From: Protonemura montana
Taxonomy: Eukaryota > Arthropoda > Insecta > Plecoptera > Nemouridae
Length of the DNA: 64,000 nucleotides
NCBI GenBank assembly: GCA_947568835.1
Contig: OX387603.1
Span: 9,359,943-9,423,942 of the forward strand
Direction of reading: 5' to 3'
In this document: piece by piece, positions 55,801 to 62,276 of the stretch
Position numbering within the stretch: the stretch's first letter is position 1
How the letters are laid out: the number at the start of each line of letters is the position of its first letter
Position numbers and translations under genes: made by a program
The notes under the pieces: generated by a model
What the model was told of the DNA's origin: nothing
The model's database searches: none
The model's input: only the letters and a program-made list of their open reading frames with translations

Positions 55801-57098
55801 CCAGTAACAATTAACGAAAGTTTTAACACCGACTCGGACGCCAGGCGCCAATTAGCGCAGAGTGTACGGCAGCGTGAGCATTTCACGAGGCCTGCGACTG
55901 CTCTTGACACGTCGTCGCCGTACCACTGTTTCCACAATATTGATTGCAATGAGGAGCCGCAGGCCGCGAATGTGGGGCGGTAATGCATGTAGGGCTCGGC
56001 AGCACAATTGCAATGCACAGAACATATCTAGGCGAATGCAAACGTTAAAGTGCATGTGCAATGTGGGAGAACATGTGAACATTTCTAAGCGAATGTATGA
56101 GAGCAAGAGGTTGTTACTAGTCTGAAAAGATCGATGCTGAACGCTCTATAGTGAGTAAACATCAAACAAGGCTGTTGTTGGCACATCTATGTTGGTGTCT
56201 TTGTCTTAGGAGCGGTACCGCTTTGACATTGTATATGCATCATATAAAATAAAACGGGTAAAGTGCAGTATAAGGTCACACAATTCTCCTCTTCAGCGTC
56301 GTATGTCTCGATGTCACTAGCTGAGGGTGATTACTGTCGAGATCGTAGCGCCAGACACGTGAATTCCAGGAAACTCATAAAATACAACATAAAGACATAA
56401 AGGAGAGTTTTGATAACACTTAAAATTCTTTTTAGAGAAGAGGTAAGCGAGGCCGAAAGAATTTGAATCCAGTGAAGCGTTTTGACGCACACTGCTGTCA
56501 ATCTCTCGAAGGCGTTGTTCGGTGAGGCATTCTCCGTTCATAGAAAAGGATATAAAAGTGGTGTTAACTGATTGAGGTTAGTTATCCGATCTTCCTTTTA
56601 CCATTCATGTTCACTGATCTAATAGCCATCGCTGAGGTAACTACGGTGACAATGTAACCCAAAGAAGACCTATACCTGTGCAAACAGGGCCAGACTGATT
56701 CATCTGTTTCGCCTACAGGAAAGCTGTCCGTGCCGCACTGTTGCTCCTGCCCCTGCTGGGCATCACCAACCTCTTGAACATGACCGACGCTCCTCTCGAC
56801 CGCGCCGTCTGGGAGTTCGCCGTCTGGTCGTTCACAACGCACTTCCTCACCTCTTTCCAAGGGCTCTTCATCGCGTTCCTTTACTGCTTCCTCAACGGCG
56901 AGGTATACGTGCGAAACAGACATATTCTGATCTCAATTTGACATTTAATGTCCGACCCTCACGAAACGTCCCACCGATACAAATTATGTTAACATGAGAC
57001 TCACAGAATCCGCCCTTATTCCCCTGCATACGACGGATCCATAAAGTCAAATGCCCATCTCGACAATGCATTCAGCCACAATCTGTCACGTGTTGTCT

Positions 57099-57133
<35 letters not shown>

Positions 57134-60100
57134 AGAGAGTTTGACATACTGAAACGGTGGATTGCATCAAACGGGTCTTGTCGACGGGTGTGTTTTGGTT
57201 CGGATGAATTTAATCGGACAAATATTTGCCTTGTGCCAAATGTCACAATCTGTCACATCACGAGATTTAATCTTACCGGGATCGAACGGCTTACCAAAGG
57301 CATAGAGTGGACTGCATTTGAAACAAATAAATAAACACAGAAAAACATCCTTTTTATGTGGATTTTCCTTTTCTTCACTAAAATGACCTTGAGGGGCTCA
57401 ACTTATTCAAGAACACAACTCAACGCCTGTGCTGTGTCTTTCAATCTCTTAGTTCCACCATTTGAATAGACCTTCTAGTTGACCTTGAATCTCTTTAATC
57501 TGAATTATCCACACTGTCCTGCATGTGGACGTTACGTTACAAGTCGACATTGTCTCGGGAAACAGCCATCGATCACTGGCGGCAGTTCTCTGTTTACTCG
57601 CAATTTCTTGTAAACCGTACACATGAAATGCCCGTCGAATTTCGCTCAAGGTCATCACAACGCTCAGACAACAGTCTAAGAAAGCAATTTTTTTGTGGAT
57701 TAACCTTAGATTAACCTTAGATAACCTTAGTTCTTGCGATCTAATCTATCTAATGTAAGATAATCTTAAGTATTTCCTAGTTTAATTTATGTAATAAACT
57801 ATGTTATTTCTCTATAATATAGTTTAGCGCTTTTGGTTCTTTTGCTACAGGGAACTTTTTGTTCCGAGTTTCTCAATCCAGTATGGAGTAAATTAGGTCA
57901 GGCTTAAAAACCTTCATTCTAGAACCTTCTTAAATCAATATTGCAGAACAGGTTTTGAAAACTTCGTGTAAAAAATGGCAAAATGTTTATTCCATCCCGA
58001 CTAAAGTTTGTATGTTGACCTATTTTTATTTAACCGCATTGTTTTGACAACGGACCCTCCGGCACTGGTCTACTAGGAGTCGGTGAATGAGTTGTTGATG
58101 ATGAGGATGACGATGAACCTAATCTAGCCTAGAAGGGAGAAGGGGATATCCGAAGCCGGTAGGGAGCCTACTCCTGTCGAAGAGCATCAAGGGGACCACC
58201 GGCTTAACGCCCTTTCTAAAGGACGGTACACACGAATAACAGGATCCATCCACAAATCCATGCTCTCGAGAGGTTGATAAGCACGGCGAATGAAGTTACT
58301 GTACTAACTTGCATCCCTCCAACCTCTCCCCCAAACAGAATTGGCCATGTGTATGATTGTCACCCATCTAATACCTGATCCAGCGCAATGCTTAGATGTA
58401 ATATAACTCTATTTTTTAAATTAGAATGTCGGCAGTGACAGTTCTTGAGAAACAAGTGAAAAAACCTAACTGTTTATCTGTTTATTTTATCCAGAAAGGT
58501 ATGATCAGGAATGGAATGTGCAGCAGGCAACAAGCAATAACACTACCATTGCGTCGCCCTCCACCAGGTTCGCACGGCCGTCGCTAAAAGCGTATCAGTC
58601 TACCTGTCGTTGCGTCAGAATCTGGCGCCGCGACGCAACTCTGCCTACTCGTGCGGCTACATGACCGCCGACCACGACGTCGCCGTCACCCTCGACGGCG
58701 ATGTCGAAGAACCCGACGCCTGCCGCCTGTGCTGTTGTTGTCGGAGTGAGAACGCGGTTCCCACAGCGCTTCCACCGCAAGTACCGGAGTAAGTGAGTAG
58801 TGGGATGTGGATAGGGTACGTGAAGTAGAATGTCCTGTTTTGTCGTTGTCTTGTCTGTAATTGTGATCGGTGTGGCAAAACATGATGACAGTGTCTGGGC
58901 GAGTTAGGTTATTTAAGTTACATCACAGAAATTCCAAATAACAGAGTGTACTACGCAAGTGTATTTATATTACTGAATTTAGAGGTAAACTGGCACGAAA
59001 TACATGTCACATCTGATTTTCTCGGGTTACAAGATTATTTAGTTTTGTTTGTTGGTCGTTGGTTTGTTGGTGTTTGTTTTTTGTTTGTTAATAGCAAAAT
59101 CTCGTGACTTCCCTATTAACTGTCTGCAGTGTTGAGTACTGAGTACTTTCAATAGTCTTGAGTGCGTTTATGCCAGCTTAACGAAGCTCTGTGACAAACT
59201 GTACTATTATGGACCGTACTACCATAGATTGATGAGTTGTTAATCTATGGTACCACAGCGCTAATGTTACATTCTCTTTACGAAAAGTGGCCGCCAAATG
59301 ACTACTTTACCGATAAAAATGACGATGCTACTATGTAGAGTCGCCGTCTTTTTCAAAAATTCTATTTCTTTGTTTCTCGCAGATTACTCGCATGACTTGT
59401 TTATGGTTGATTAATCTTTATTTATGCTAACCTCAACGATTGATGTACCGATATTTTGAGTCGTTATTGTTTAGTTGAATAGAGATTTGTTAAATAGCAC
59501 GGAACCAAATTACTTAACGGTTGGCGCGCCTCAAAACCCAAGTAATAATAAAAGAACGGCCGCAAGAGCCATCGGGTGGCACCTACCGTTTCCACGTGCT
59601 GTCGAGTTTGGTCTGCTTATCAGAAAGCCATCGACGCCGGACCCCTGACTGTACCTGTACAACGCAATGATGGTACTGTGTGATCTGAACTAAATAGCTT
59701 GATGGTATGTTATCCACGGTCACAAAAAGCCATTTAGTAATTAGTACGTCACTTTGATTGAAGATGAAACAGACCCGTGACGTGTACTGACAAACGAGTT
59801 GTTTTCGTTTGACGTTGTATTAGCGCATCAAAGTCCACTTGCAGAGAAACATTTCCTTTGCCTACTGTGTAAAAACACCGCTTCTTGAGTGTGTTTTTCT
59901 TTCATTACACAAGACGGTTTTAACTGAAATCAGAGAGAGCTTTATGAAGTTTACTCTCACAAAAAAAGCACCGACAGCGTGAACCACTTCTGTAAATATT
60001 TATCTTTAACTCTCAGATACAGAATCTTCACAGAAGAGTTGAAGCTTTATTCTCTGACATTTTGGGTTAAAGTTGTTATCACCATCGTAAAAATCTTTGA

Positions 60101-61026
60101 AAATCTGGAAACACCGTCTTTGATTGGTTGATCATGTTTAAGCTCTGCTTTGAAAACAATCAATGCATGGTTAGCAATCGTTAATCAAGTTTTGGGACCA
60201 AGTTAAGATTGGTCACTCCAAAACAGCACATTAATTCATGTTTTGCAGCCCGACAGTGCTTATGAGAACTCGCTTTAACCCAATGATGCACAAGCTGCAG
60301 ATATTCCCTGAAATCCTATCTTCATTGAGCGACACTTTATTTTAATTTCCGTTCAATACAATCATATTTAATTCCCCTTAAACTGAAAGCACCCGCTGCA
60401 ACCACCATTTGCATCCGCTCAAGCTAGTATTAAACTTAGCATCCGATTAGATTACAAGACTGTATATAGTTTCAAAAACACCAATCAATGAGTTATCATG
60501 TTTCCAAAATATCTAAGAAATGTAGTACCCACTTATCACCCATTTTCTTGTTGACGGCATGCTGTTTTTCGTGGAACAGTTGCAATTTTCAGCACCGATA
60601 TACCACCGCAGTTAGTACCTCTGGAATGAAATACAGCCCGCAAGCAGCAGGCCGTCCTACAAAGATTGAGGATATATAATGCCAACATTTTCTTTGATTT
60701 CCTTTTAATGGGGCACTTCGTTGGAATGGTGTTTTCGACACTTTAAGCAGAGTCTAACAGCAAATTGGAGAAAATTACTTTCAATCAGAAGGGAAAATTC
60801 TGTCAAGAAAGTGATCGACTGCCTCTGTAGGACACTGGTCTGACGTCTACTGTCCTGGCGGTTCTCGCCTGCCGTCCCGACGCCATCAACCTCCGCCTCC
60901 ACGCTTGCGTCGTTGTCGACATCGTCCATGCCATCACATGCAAGTGAGCTCGTCACTACGGTAACGCTGCCGGAACCAGAACGTTCGCCCGATCGACGTG
61001 AGTGCGTCGAGACTCTTCACATGTAA
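19554..61026 (+). CDS. Pdfr: PDF receptor (class B GPCR), spliced gene, 5' exon(s) missing
   Basis: This is the neuropeptide receptor for pigment-dispersing factor, a Gs/cAMP-coupled plasma-membrane GPCR that carries circadian signals between arthropod neurons. Coding exons read here: 19554-19661, 26260-26420, 28610-28713, 38634-38805, 45487-45589, 50909-51026, 53271-53340, 54452-54537, 56719-56902, 58568-58792; possible last exon from 60831. Every junction is AG/GT and the phases agree throughout, giving about 442 residues. Class B marks are visible: CWPP and PCP in the hormone-binding domain, His in RTRIHRN (residue 134), Glu in VEGLYLHN (206), GWGVP in TM4, CWWG in loop 2, and SFQG and NGEV in TM7. 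From memory, long stretches match Drosophila PDFR, for example TRTLEIVG, EASYVLLEYARTAMFMWMF and YWILEGPRL-like segments. The first cysteine and signal peptide lie in an unlocated upstream exon. Introns run from 1.1 to 9.9 kb. The DH31 and DH44 receptors are the nearest alternatives but fit less well. Confidence 0.95.
19679..20060 (+). mobile_element. 5S-rRNA-headed SINE, head truncated, just inside Pdfr intron 1
   Basis: It begins within the 5S-like head (TTGGGTCAGGAATTGAATTG, then GTGACCATCATACACATGAC) and runs to GTTGTCAAAACAGTACTTCG. The tail has AATCAAACAATCAA. The start is about 17 bp past a Pdfr splice donor. Confidence 0.88.
20325..20990 (+). repeat. diverged tandem duplication, about 360 bp (Pdfr intron 1)
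   Basis: 20325-20680 and 20681-20990 share TATTACGTGCCCCAGC, ACGAGTAAACTAATTG, TTTGATACATCTACACATTT, ATAATTTTCTCAC and CAGGTAGTA. A 59-codon stretch is open in both copies without indels, but I count about three times as many replacement as silent differences, so it does not look coding. Confidence 0.8.
21501..21930 (+). mobile_element. 5S-rRNA-headed SINE, best-preserved copy
   Basis: The head reads AAACACCGGTTCTCATGTGA, TCACCAAAGTTAAGCAACAC and TATTGAATGGGTGACC. These align with the 5S rRNA segments CGGTTCTCGTCCGATCACC, AATTAAGCA and ATGGGGGACC. The body includes TACCGTCCTTCGGATGGGAC and GGCACCGGGTTTCCCCTCC. The 3' end is TGTCAAAACAGTGCGTCGTT with a short AATC-like tail. Confidence 0.9.
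21931..26259. other. Pdfr intron 1, rest
   Basis: Nothing coding recognised. 22980-23220 is CpG-rich with a TAGCCAATAGC (CCAAT-type) motif near 23159. Poly-purine and poly-T runs elsewhere. Confidence 0.5.
26260..26420 (+). CDS. Pdfr: Pdfr exon: hormone-binding domain, second part
   Basis: The exon is 161 nt, follows gccgacag and leaves at AAG/gtatgtg in phase 0. It reads LAHKRCATNGLWQAKT and then GWTNYTPCFHDG. These carry cysteines 5 and 6 and the C-x-x-x-G-x-W pattern of the secretin-family hormone-binding domain. NYT is a possible glycosylation site. The stretch ending LYSGSEEAAK is the stalk before TM1. Base composition is clearly richer in G and C than the flanking introns. Confidence 0.95.
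26641..27060 (-). mobile_element. 5S-rRNA-headed SINE in Pdfr intron 2
   Basis: A nearly complete minus-strand copy. The reverse complement of 26930-27060 gives GGCGTGTTGGAAACACCGGT, a GAAGTTAAGCAACACTGCGC segment and GTATTGAATGGGTGACC. The 3' end faces 26641. Confidence 0.88.
28610..28713 (+). CDS. Pdfr: Pdfr exon: stalk and TM1
   Basis: The exon is 104 nt with acceptor tttcag and donor CG/gtaagc (phase 2). It starts TKIAIAEYTRTLEIVG, closely like the Drosophila PDFR stalk, and continues into hydrophobic TM1 ending IFCHF. The split Arg codon is completed by the first base of the next exon. Confidence 0.95.
28714..29820. other. start of Pdfr intron 3
   Basis: Nothing coding recognised. 28890-29110 is GC-richer with many CpG and no clear splice borders. 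Confidence 0.5.
29821..30130 (+). mobile_element. SINE of the same family, 5S head missing, in Pdfr intron 3
   Basis: It starts at AGTTCTGTTCGGGAGAGAGG, the first body segment after the 5S-like head, and runs to ACGCCATTAGACCAGTGCCG and CAAAACAGTACG. A 5'-truncated copy. Confidence 0.85.
30131..32639. other. Pdfr intron 3, middle
   Basis: A local simple pattern of AACCTTAGCCTAC units occupies 30290-30360, and the (AT)n tract lies at 31844. No coding sequence recognised. Confidence 0.5.
31844..31868. repeat. (AT)n microsatellite with T-run
   Basis: About 11 AT units followed by a poly-T run, in Pdfr intron 3. Confidence 0.97.
32640..32830. promoter_or_regulatory. CpG-rich block with a full CRE (Pdfr intron 3)
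   Basis: A GC- and CpG-rich island in AT-rich intron sequence, containing TGACGTCA at 32690-32697, the palindromic cAMP-response element. An internal promoter or enhancer is possible. A 107-codon + strand open frame crosses it, but I recognise no protein. Confidence 0.25.
33619..33677 (+). tRNA. tRNA-Trp(CCA)-like pseudogene
   Basis: GGTGGCGCAATGGTAGCGCG is a good D-arm and A box. TCTGACTCCAGATCAGA is a perfect 5-bp anticodon arm with 7-nt loop and CCA anticodon at 33648-33650, as in tRNA-Trp. The T-arm (TTGGGTATTTAAATC) is decayed and no acceptor stem forms with the AT-rich sequence after it. GGCGCAGTGGTGGCGCAATG shows a partial duplication at the 5' side. A dead tRNA copy or the head of a tRNA-derived SINE. 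Confidence 0.75.
34785..35035 (+). repeat. unclassified interspersed repeat, copy 2 (Pdfr intron 3)
   Basis: It shares ATCGGGTGGCACCTACCGTT, ACCACGTGTTGCCGA and an AATAAAAATG...GCTACTT...GAGTC stretch with the copy near 59300. Confidence 0.6.
35036..37614. other. Pdfr intron 3, rest
   Basis: AT-rich, A-runs near 35480-35515, GC-richer patches at 35640-35960 and 36960-37090. Nothing coding recognised. Confidence 0.5.
37615..38236 (-). mobile_element. 5'-truncated LINE, CR1/Jockey-like, in Pdfr intron 3
   Basis: The minus strand encodes LLAFYHASFESVLRYGIVFW, GGSAKSELRKVFKLQKHAIR and further. After one frameshift it continues LPASLRVIDSPKNFKKRVKV and YLMGKEFYNLEEFFNDD. This is the end of a LINE ORF2. 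The 3' end is an (AAAT)n tail at 37615-37634. Antisense to Pdfr. Confidence 0.85.
38634..38805 (+). CDS. Pdfr: Pdfr exon: intracellular loop 1, TM2 and most of extracellular loop 1
   Basis: The exon is 172 nt, entered after gattccag, leaving in phase 0 at ACG/gtaaga. TLRNNRTRIHRNLFIAM holds the conserved class B His of TM2, and VIRLTLYIDQ ends TM2. The loop that follows (AVIREPRAGGRAPAVALRHR) is rich in Arg and Ala and does not resemble the Drosophila loop. It rejoins the family pattern at GIDNT, just before the exon end. Codon use is strongly GC-biased. Confidence 0.96.
38935..39055 (+). repeat. two-copy repeat, partner of 9850-9918 (Pdfr intron 4)
   Basis: ATTTGCTAGGCAACAGCCAA, TCAGCAGATGC, TCTTAACAGTCTGTTAG and CCACTGAAAAACTG are the reverse complement of motifs near 9850. 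It may be a small nonautonomous DNA element; ends not defined. Confidence 0.45.
39202..39377 (+). repeat. fold-back element with tRNA-like core, copy 2 (Pdfr intron 4)
   Basis: The core 39281-39338 has GGGTTAGAGCAACACCCGCG and then a perfect T-arm and B box, GGGGTTCGAGTCCCC, followed by GTTTGGGCA. The flanks carry the same left arm (AATGCGCGAGGTATTTTATT) and right arm (TTTTTGAGACGTTTTTAGTG, TTCATAAT). Confidence 0.8.
40500..40746 (-). repeat. fold-back element with tRNA-like core, copy 3 (Pdfr intron 4)
   Basis: The minus-strand copy reads on the + strand ACGAACCCCGATTTCCACCT, ATCGCGGGTGTTGCC and GAGCTACTG, and ends CGCGCCTTGCAAACGTTTGC and AATTTAAAT. Internal arm pieces (TTTTTGAGAGG) occur twice, suggesting rearrangement. 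It lies 1.1 kb from copy 2 in opposite orientation. Confidence 0.75.
40747..44453. other. Pdfr intron 4, rest
   Basis: Only the repeat at 42420 is recognised. The 173-codon minus-strand open frame at 42617-43138 has no recognisable domain and is probably chance. Confidence 0.5.
42420..42520 (+). repeat. two-copy repeat, copy B (Pdfr intron 4)
   Basis: GTCTGATTGACTGTGACTGT, GAAGATGAGTCTTTAACTGA, CAGTTATATG and GTTTTAAAACTGA correspond to copy A at 6225. Confidence 0.5.
44454..44510 (+). CDS. candidate cassette exon in extracellular loop 1 of Pdfr
   Basis: This 57-nt open stretch in intron 4 is bounded by ctcgcag and by AAG/gtaagc. Its length is a multiple of three, and both flanking constitutive exons meet in phase 0, so inclusion would keep the frame. 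It would insert NSNRRTYVGSFLARGDVAK between IDNT and PILCEASY, immediately before the TM3 cysteine. It is richer in GC and CpG than its surroundings. The pyrimidine tract is weak and I recall no family counterpart, so it could be chance. Confidence 0.35.
45487..45589 (+). CDS. Pdfr: Pdfr exon: TM3
   Basis: The exon is 103 nt with acceptor tttcag and donor ACAG/gtacc (phase 1). It encodes PILCEASYVLLEYARTAM and then FMWMFVEGLYLHNMIT, the best conserved piece of the gene. Cys 185 (numbered within the recovered chain) is the TM3 end of the loop-2 disulfide, and Glu 206 belongs to the class B polar network. It is nearly identical to Drosophila PDFR as I recall it. Confidence 0.97.
45671..46040 (-). 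mobile_element. SINE of the same family, head truncated, in Pdfr intron 5
   Basis: The minus-strand copy starts 82 bp after the TM3 exon. The + strand reads GGTGTCGGTGAATGAGTGGA, CCGGTGCCGGCACGTAGCC and, at its 5' end, CACCCATTCAATATCTGACC. Only part of the 5S-like head remains, up to AGTTAAGC reversed. Confidence 0.85.
46041..48599. other. Pdfr intron 5, first half
   Basis: AT-rich. Patches around 46880-47020 and 47920-48020 are GC-richer. No coding sequence recognised. Confidence 0.5.
48600..49650 (-). mobile_element. degenerate LINE, CR1/Jockey-like, in Pdfr intron 5
   Basis: Minus-strand pieces in order: FYDFFKAFDTINHTLLMK (reverse-transcriptase motif A region, 49590-49650), VKSFDKWCMNNDLREPLSK (49141-49359), and ESRLRYGIIMWGQSACA with FKLLKK (about 48985-49085). 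They lie in several frames with stops, so the copy is old and dead. It is related to the fragment at 37615-38236. Confidence 0.75.
50262..50425 (-). repeat. fold-back element, core nearly lost, arms paired (Pdfr intron 5)
   Basis: The arms CACTAATAACCTCTCAAAAA and TTTTTCAGAGGTTATTAGTG are almost perfect inverted repeats. Only TGCCCAAACGGGG remains of the tRNA-like core between them. The outer end has CGCGCATTGCAAGCGTTTGA. Confidence 0.75.
50909..51026 (+). CDS. Pdfr: Pdfr exon: intracellular loop 2 and TM4
   Basis: The exon is 118 nt, from tgttccag to CCAA/gtgagt (phase 2). It reads VTVFQEQSYFHFYTLVGWG and continues through VPVVMTSAWAATTAV. GWGVP is the class B TM4 signature. It ends in the first residues of extracellular loop 2, and the split Lys codon is finished by the next exon. 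Confidence 0.95.
51905..52158 (+). repeat. fold-back element with decayed core (Pdfr intron 6)
   Basis: It has ACATCTCAAAAATGAGTACC and a core remnant (GGGGATTCGAGGCCCGG, CACCTGTCGTGAGTG). A small local duplication AAAAGATCTTT lies near 52010-52030. The right arm is TTTTTGAGAGGTTATTACTG, then TTCACAATAAT. Confidence 0.65.
52159..53270. other. Pdfr intron 6, rest
   Basis: Nothing recognised beyond ordinary AT-rich intron sequence. Confidence 0.5.
53271..53340 (+). CDS. Pdfr: Pdfr exon: extracellular loop 2 and start of TM5
   Basis: The exon is 70 nt, acceptor tgttctag, donor GTT/gtgagt, leaving in phase 0. It starts with CWWGYNLTKYFWILEG, followed by PRLGVIV. The Cys-Trp pair is the universal class B loop-2 motif and pairs with the TM3 cysteine. 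NLT is a possible glycosylation site. The pattern matches the Drosophila loop (C-x-W-x-YNLT-x-Y-x-WILEGPRL). Confidence 0.96.
54452..54537 (+). CDS. Pdfr: Pdfr exon: TM5 and intracellular loop 3
   Basis: The exon is 86 nt, acceptor gattttcag, donor CG/gtaggt (phase 2). LNLMFLLNIIRVLVVKLRQ forms the cytoplasmic half of TM5 and the G-protein-contacting start of loop 3. TQTSELEQV continues to the split Arg codon. Confidence 0.95.
54538..56718. other. Pdfr intron 8
   Basis: CpG-richer patches at 55080-55250 and 55840-55990; no splice-bordered exon recognised. No dispersed repeat of the families above. Confidence 0.5.
56719..56902 (+). CDS. Pdfr: Pdfr exon: TM6, extracellular loop 3 and TM7
   Basis: The exon is 184 nt, acceptor cctacag, donor GAG/gtatac (phase 0). 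KAVRAALLLLPLLGITNLL is TM6 with the class B P-L-L-G motif. NMTDAPLDRAVWEF is loop 3 with an NMT glycosylation site. TM7 carries THFLTSFQGLFIAFLYC and ends FLNGE, as in secretin-family receptors. Strongly GC-biased codon use. Confidence 0.97.
57101..57132. repeat. G32 homopolymer
   Basis: An uninterrupted run of 32 G lies in Pdfr intron 9, about 200 bp after the TM7 exon. The Pro-run in a minus-strand open frame here is only this homopolymer. Length is probably uncertain in the assembly. Confidence 0.97.
58030..58392 (-). mobile_element. SINE of the same family, head truncated, in Pdfr intron 9
   Basis: A minus-strand copy ending about 175 bp before the tail exon. The + strand reads CGCATTGTTTTGACAACGGA, GATGAACCTAATCTAGCC and CACCCATCTAATACCTGATC. 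Part of the 5S-like head is missing. Confidence 0.85.
58568..58792 (+). CDS. Pdfr: Pdfr exon: helix 8 and cytoplasmic tail, TAA overlapping a splice donor
   Basis: After ccaccag the exon reads VRTAVAKSVSVYLSLRQNL (helix 8), a basic/Ser stretch with PRRNSAYS, an acidic stretch, and a cysteine cluster CRLCCCC at 58721-58741. It ends QVPE and TAA (58790-58792), 74 codons in all. The stop lies inside CCGGA/gtaagtgag, a near-perfect donor whose GT is at 58789-58790, so the last codons depend on whether this intron is removed. If it is retained, the first AATAAA I see downstream is at 59547. Confidence 0.9.
   Translation, partial: VRTAVAKSVSVYLSLRQNLAPRRNSAYSCGYMTADHDVAVTLDGDVEEPDACRLCCCCRSENAVPTALPPQVPE
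59280..59680 (+). repeat. unclassified interspersed repeat, copy 3 (Pdfr intron 10)
   Basis: The longest copy: GCTAACCTCAACGATTGATG, ACCGATATTTTGAGTCG, then ATCGGGTGGCACCTACCGTT and TCCACGTGCTGTCGAG. It contains the AATAAA at 59547. Borders are approximate. Confidence 0.6.
60831..60843 (+). CDS. possible last Pdfr exon (ends ETLV)
   Basis: A cctctgtag acceptor ends at 60830. Joined to the donor at 58789 in phase 2, the frame reads Glu-Thr-Leu-Val then TGA at 60841. The resulting C-terminus ...PQVPETLV fits the class I PDZ-ligand rule (Ser/Thr at -2, Val at 0). The coding part is only 13 nt, so support rests on the splice signals and on the GC-rich block that follows. An AATAAA at 62233 could serve this form. 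Confidence 0.4.
60844..61026 (+). other. in-frame 60-codon extension after the TGA, possible read-through or misplaced exon
   Basis: Directly after TGA-C the same frame is open for 60 codons to TAA at 61024. It contains SPAVPTPSTSASTLASLSTS and ends RRECVETLHM. The block is far richer in G and C than the flanking DNA; I count 37 of 60 third positions as G or C, like the receptor exons. A Ser/Thr-rich tail would suit a GPCR. It could be a read-through extension, coding sequence reached by another splice I cannot see, or a GC-rich untranslated region. The other two frames are open for shorter distances. Confidence 0.35.
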
Positions 61027-62232
61027 CCGTGGCGAGTGGGGCAATCTTTCAGGGGTGGATCAAAGGAAAAAAGAGTGAAATGCATACGTTTTGCGATCTC
61101 GAAACGTGAATTTGTCGGTGTGTGGAAAGTGATTTCAAAACTGTGATGTTTCTTCTTTTAATTTATAACCAGCGATTAATGGTCATGGCGATTATTTTCT
61201 GGAATAATCCGTTCAACAAGAGAAAATAATTTTTGGGGTGTCATGCGGCCTAACTGTCATTTTAAAAAACACTTTAAATCATTTCTGCTTTTGTCTACCA
61301 TTTTAATTTTCTTATCTTATCTTACAAGCTAGAAAGTGGTGGTTTGAATGAGGACAGAGGTGTTTTTGGACTAGCTTATGGTGATTAAACCCATTCCCTT
61401 ACCATAAATAAGTCCACTTCAATTGGCAAGTTCATAATTATGTTGGTACGTTTTAAATTAATCGAGTCGTTTACTTAAAAAACCTGGTTTCGTCCGAACC
61501 AATCGGACGGTCTGTTGTTTAAATTATTGCTACTGCTACGAGCTGTATTTTTTTTTTAACTTGGGACCATTTGAGCCGATTGCACAGAATTGTTCTCGAG
61601 AGAAATAAGCGGTCTTTTACAAGAGTATTCAGAACGAAACACGGACACATATAGTGACCGGTTTCAAAGACAATGGACAATTTTCGTGTTTATGCGAAAC
61701 GGTGACACCAAAAAAGTTACAGTAGGTAATATTTTCTTAACAATTCTTGTGAGCGAAATAGAACTCAGAATACAAACGTAAGTTAGAGATGGGTTTTCTG
61801 ATGCCTGTTTTTCATCTCTTTCAAATATCGCGCTAAGAAATCTCTTTGAAGAAAGAAACTCTCGTGTAATATTTAAAGTGTCACATATCTTATCGTTCAG
61901 ATGACAGCAAAAAAAGATGTTATAAGAGGCCTAAACCTAAACTTTGTTGGTATTAAAAAAAAACTTTAAGCATGTTTACAGAAAATAACTATACTTATTG
62001 CAGAATATCATATGCTTATAAATATATCTTTCAAAAAAATACAAGTAAATGAGTTAAATGGTATATATTAATAATGCATTTTGAGATTTTAAATGTTTTA
62101 CCATGTGTTGTTTTAGCTATAAGTCAGATAATTGTATTGGTATTTTTAATTGCTCGTAAAAACACAGCAGGCATAGTTCCAGTATGTACAGTAACAGTCT
62201 ATAAATGTTCTACGAATGTAAACCTTATTTTG

Positions 62233-62238
62233 AATAAA
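62233..62238 (+). terminator. possible polyadenylation signal, + strand
   Basis: AATAAA in TTTTGAATAAAAAATTT, about 1.2 kb after the last possible Pdfr stop. A T-rich stretch follows. Confidence 0.3.
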
Positions 62239-62270
62239 AAATTTAAAGTTACATTTTGAGAAGAACTCCT

Positions 62271-62276
62271 TTTATT
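62271..62276 (-). terminator. possible polyadenylation signal, - strand
   Basis: TTTATT on the + strand is AATAAA on the minus strand, about 450 bp beyond the TAG of the minus-strand repeat ORF and facing the + strand signal at 62233. Confidence 0.3.

Noticed and set aside
57016-57246. Minus-strand ORF with a polyproline run
   Set aside because: The prolines come from the G32 homopolymer; no other support.
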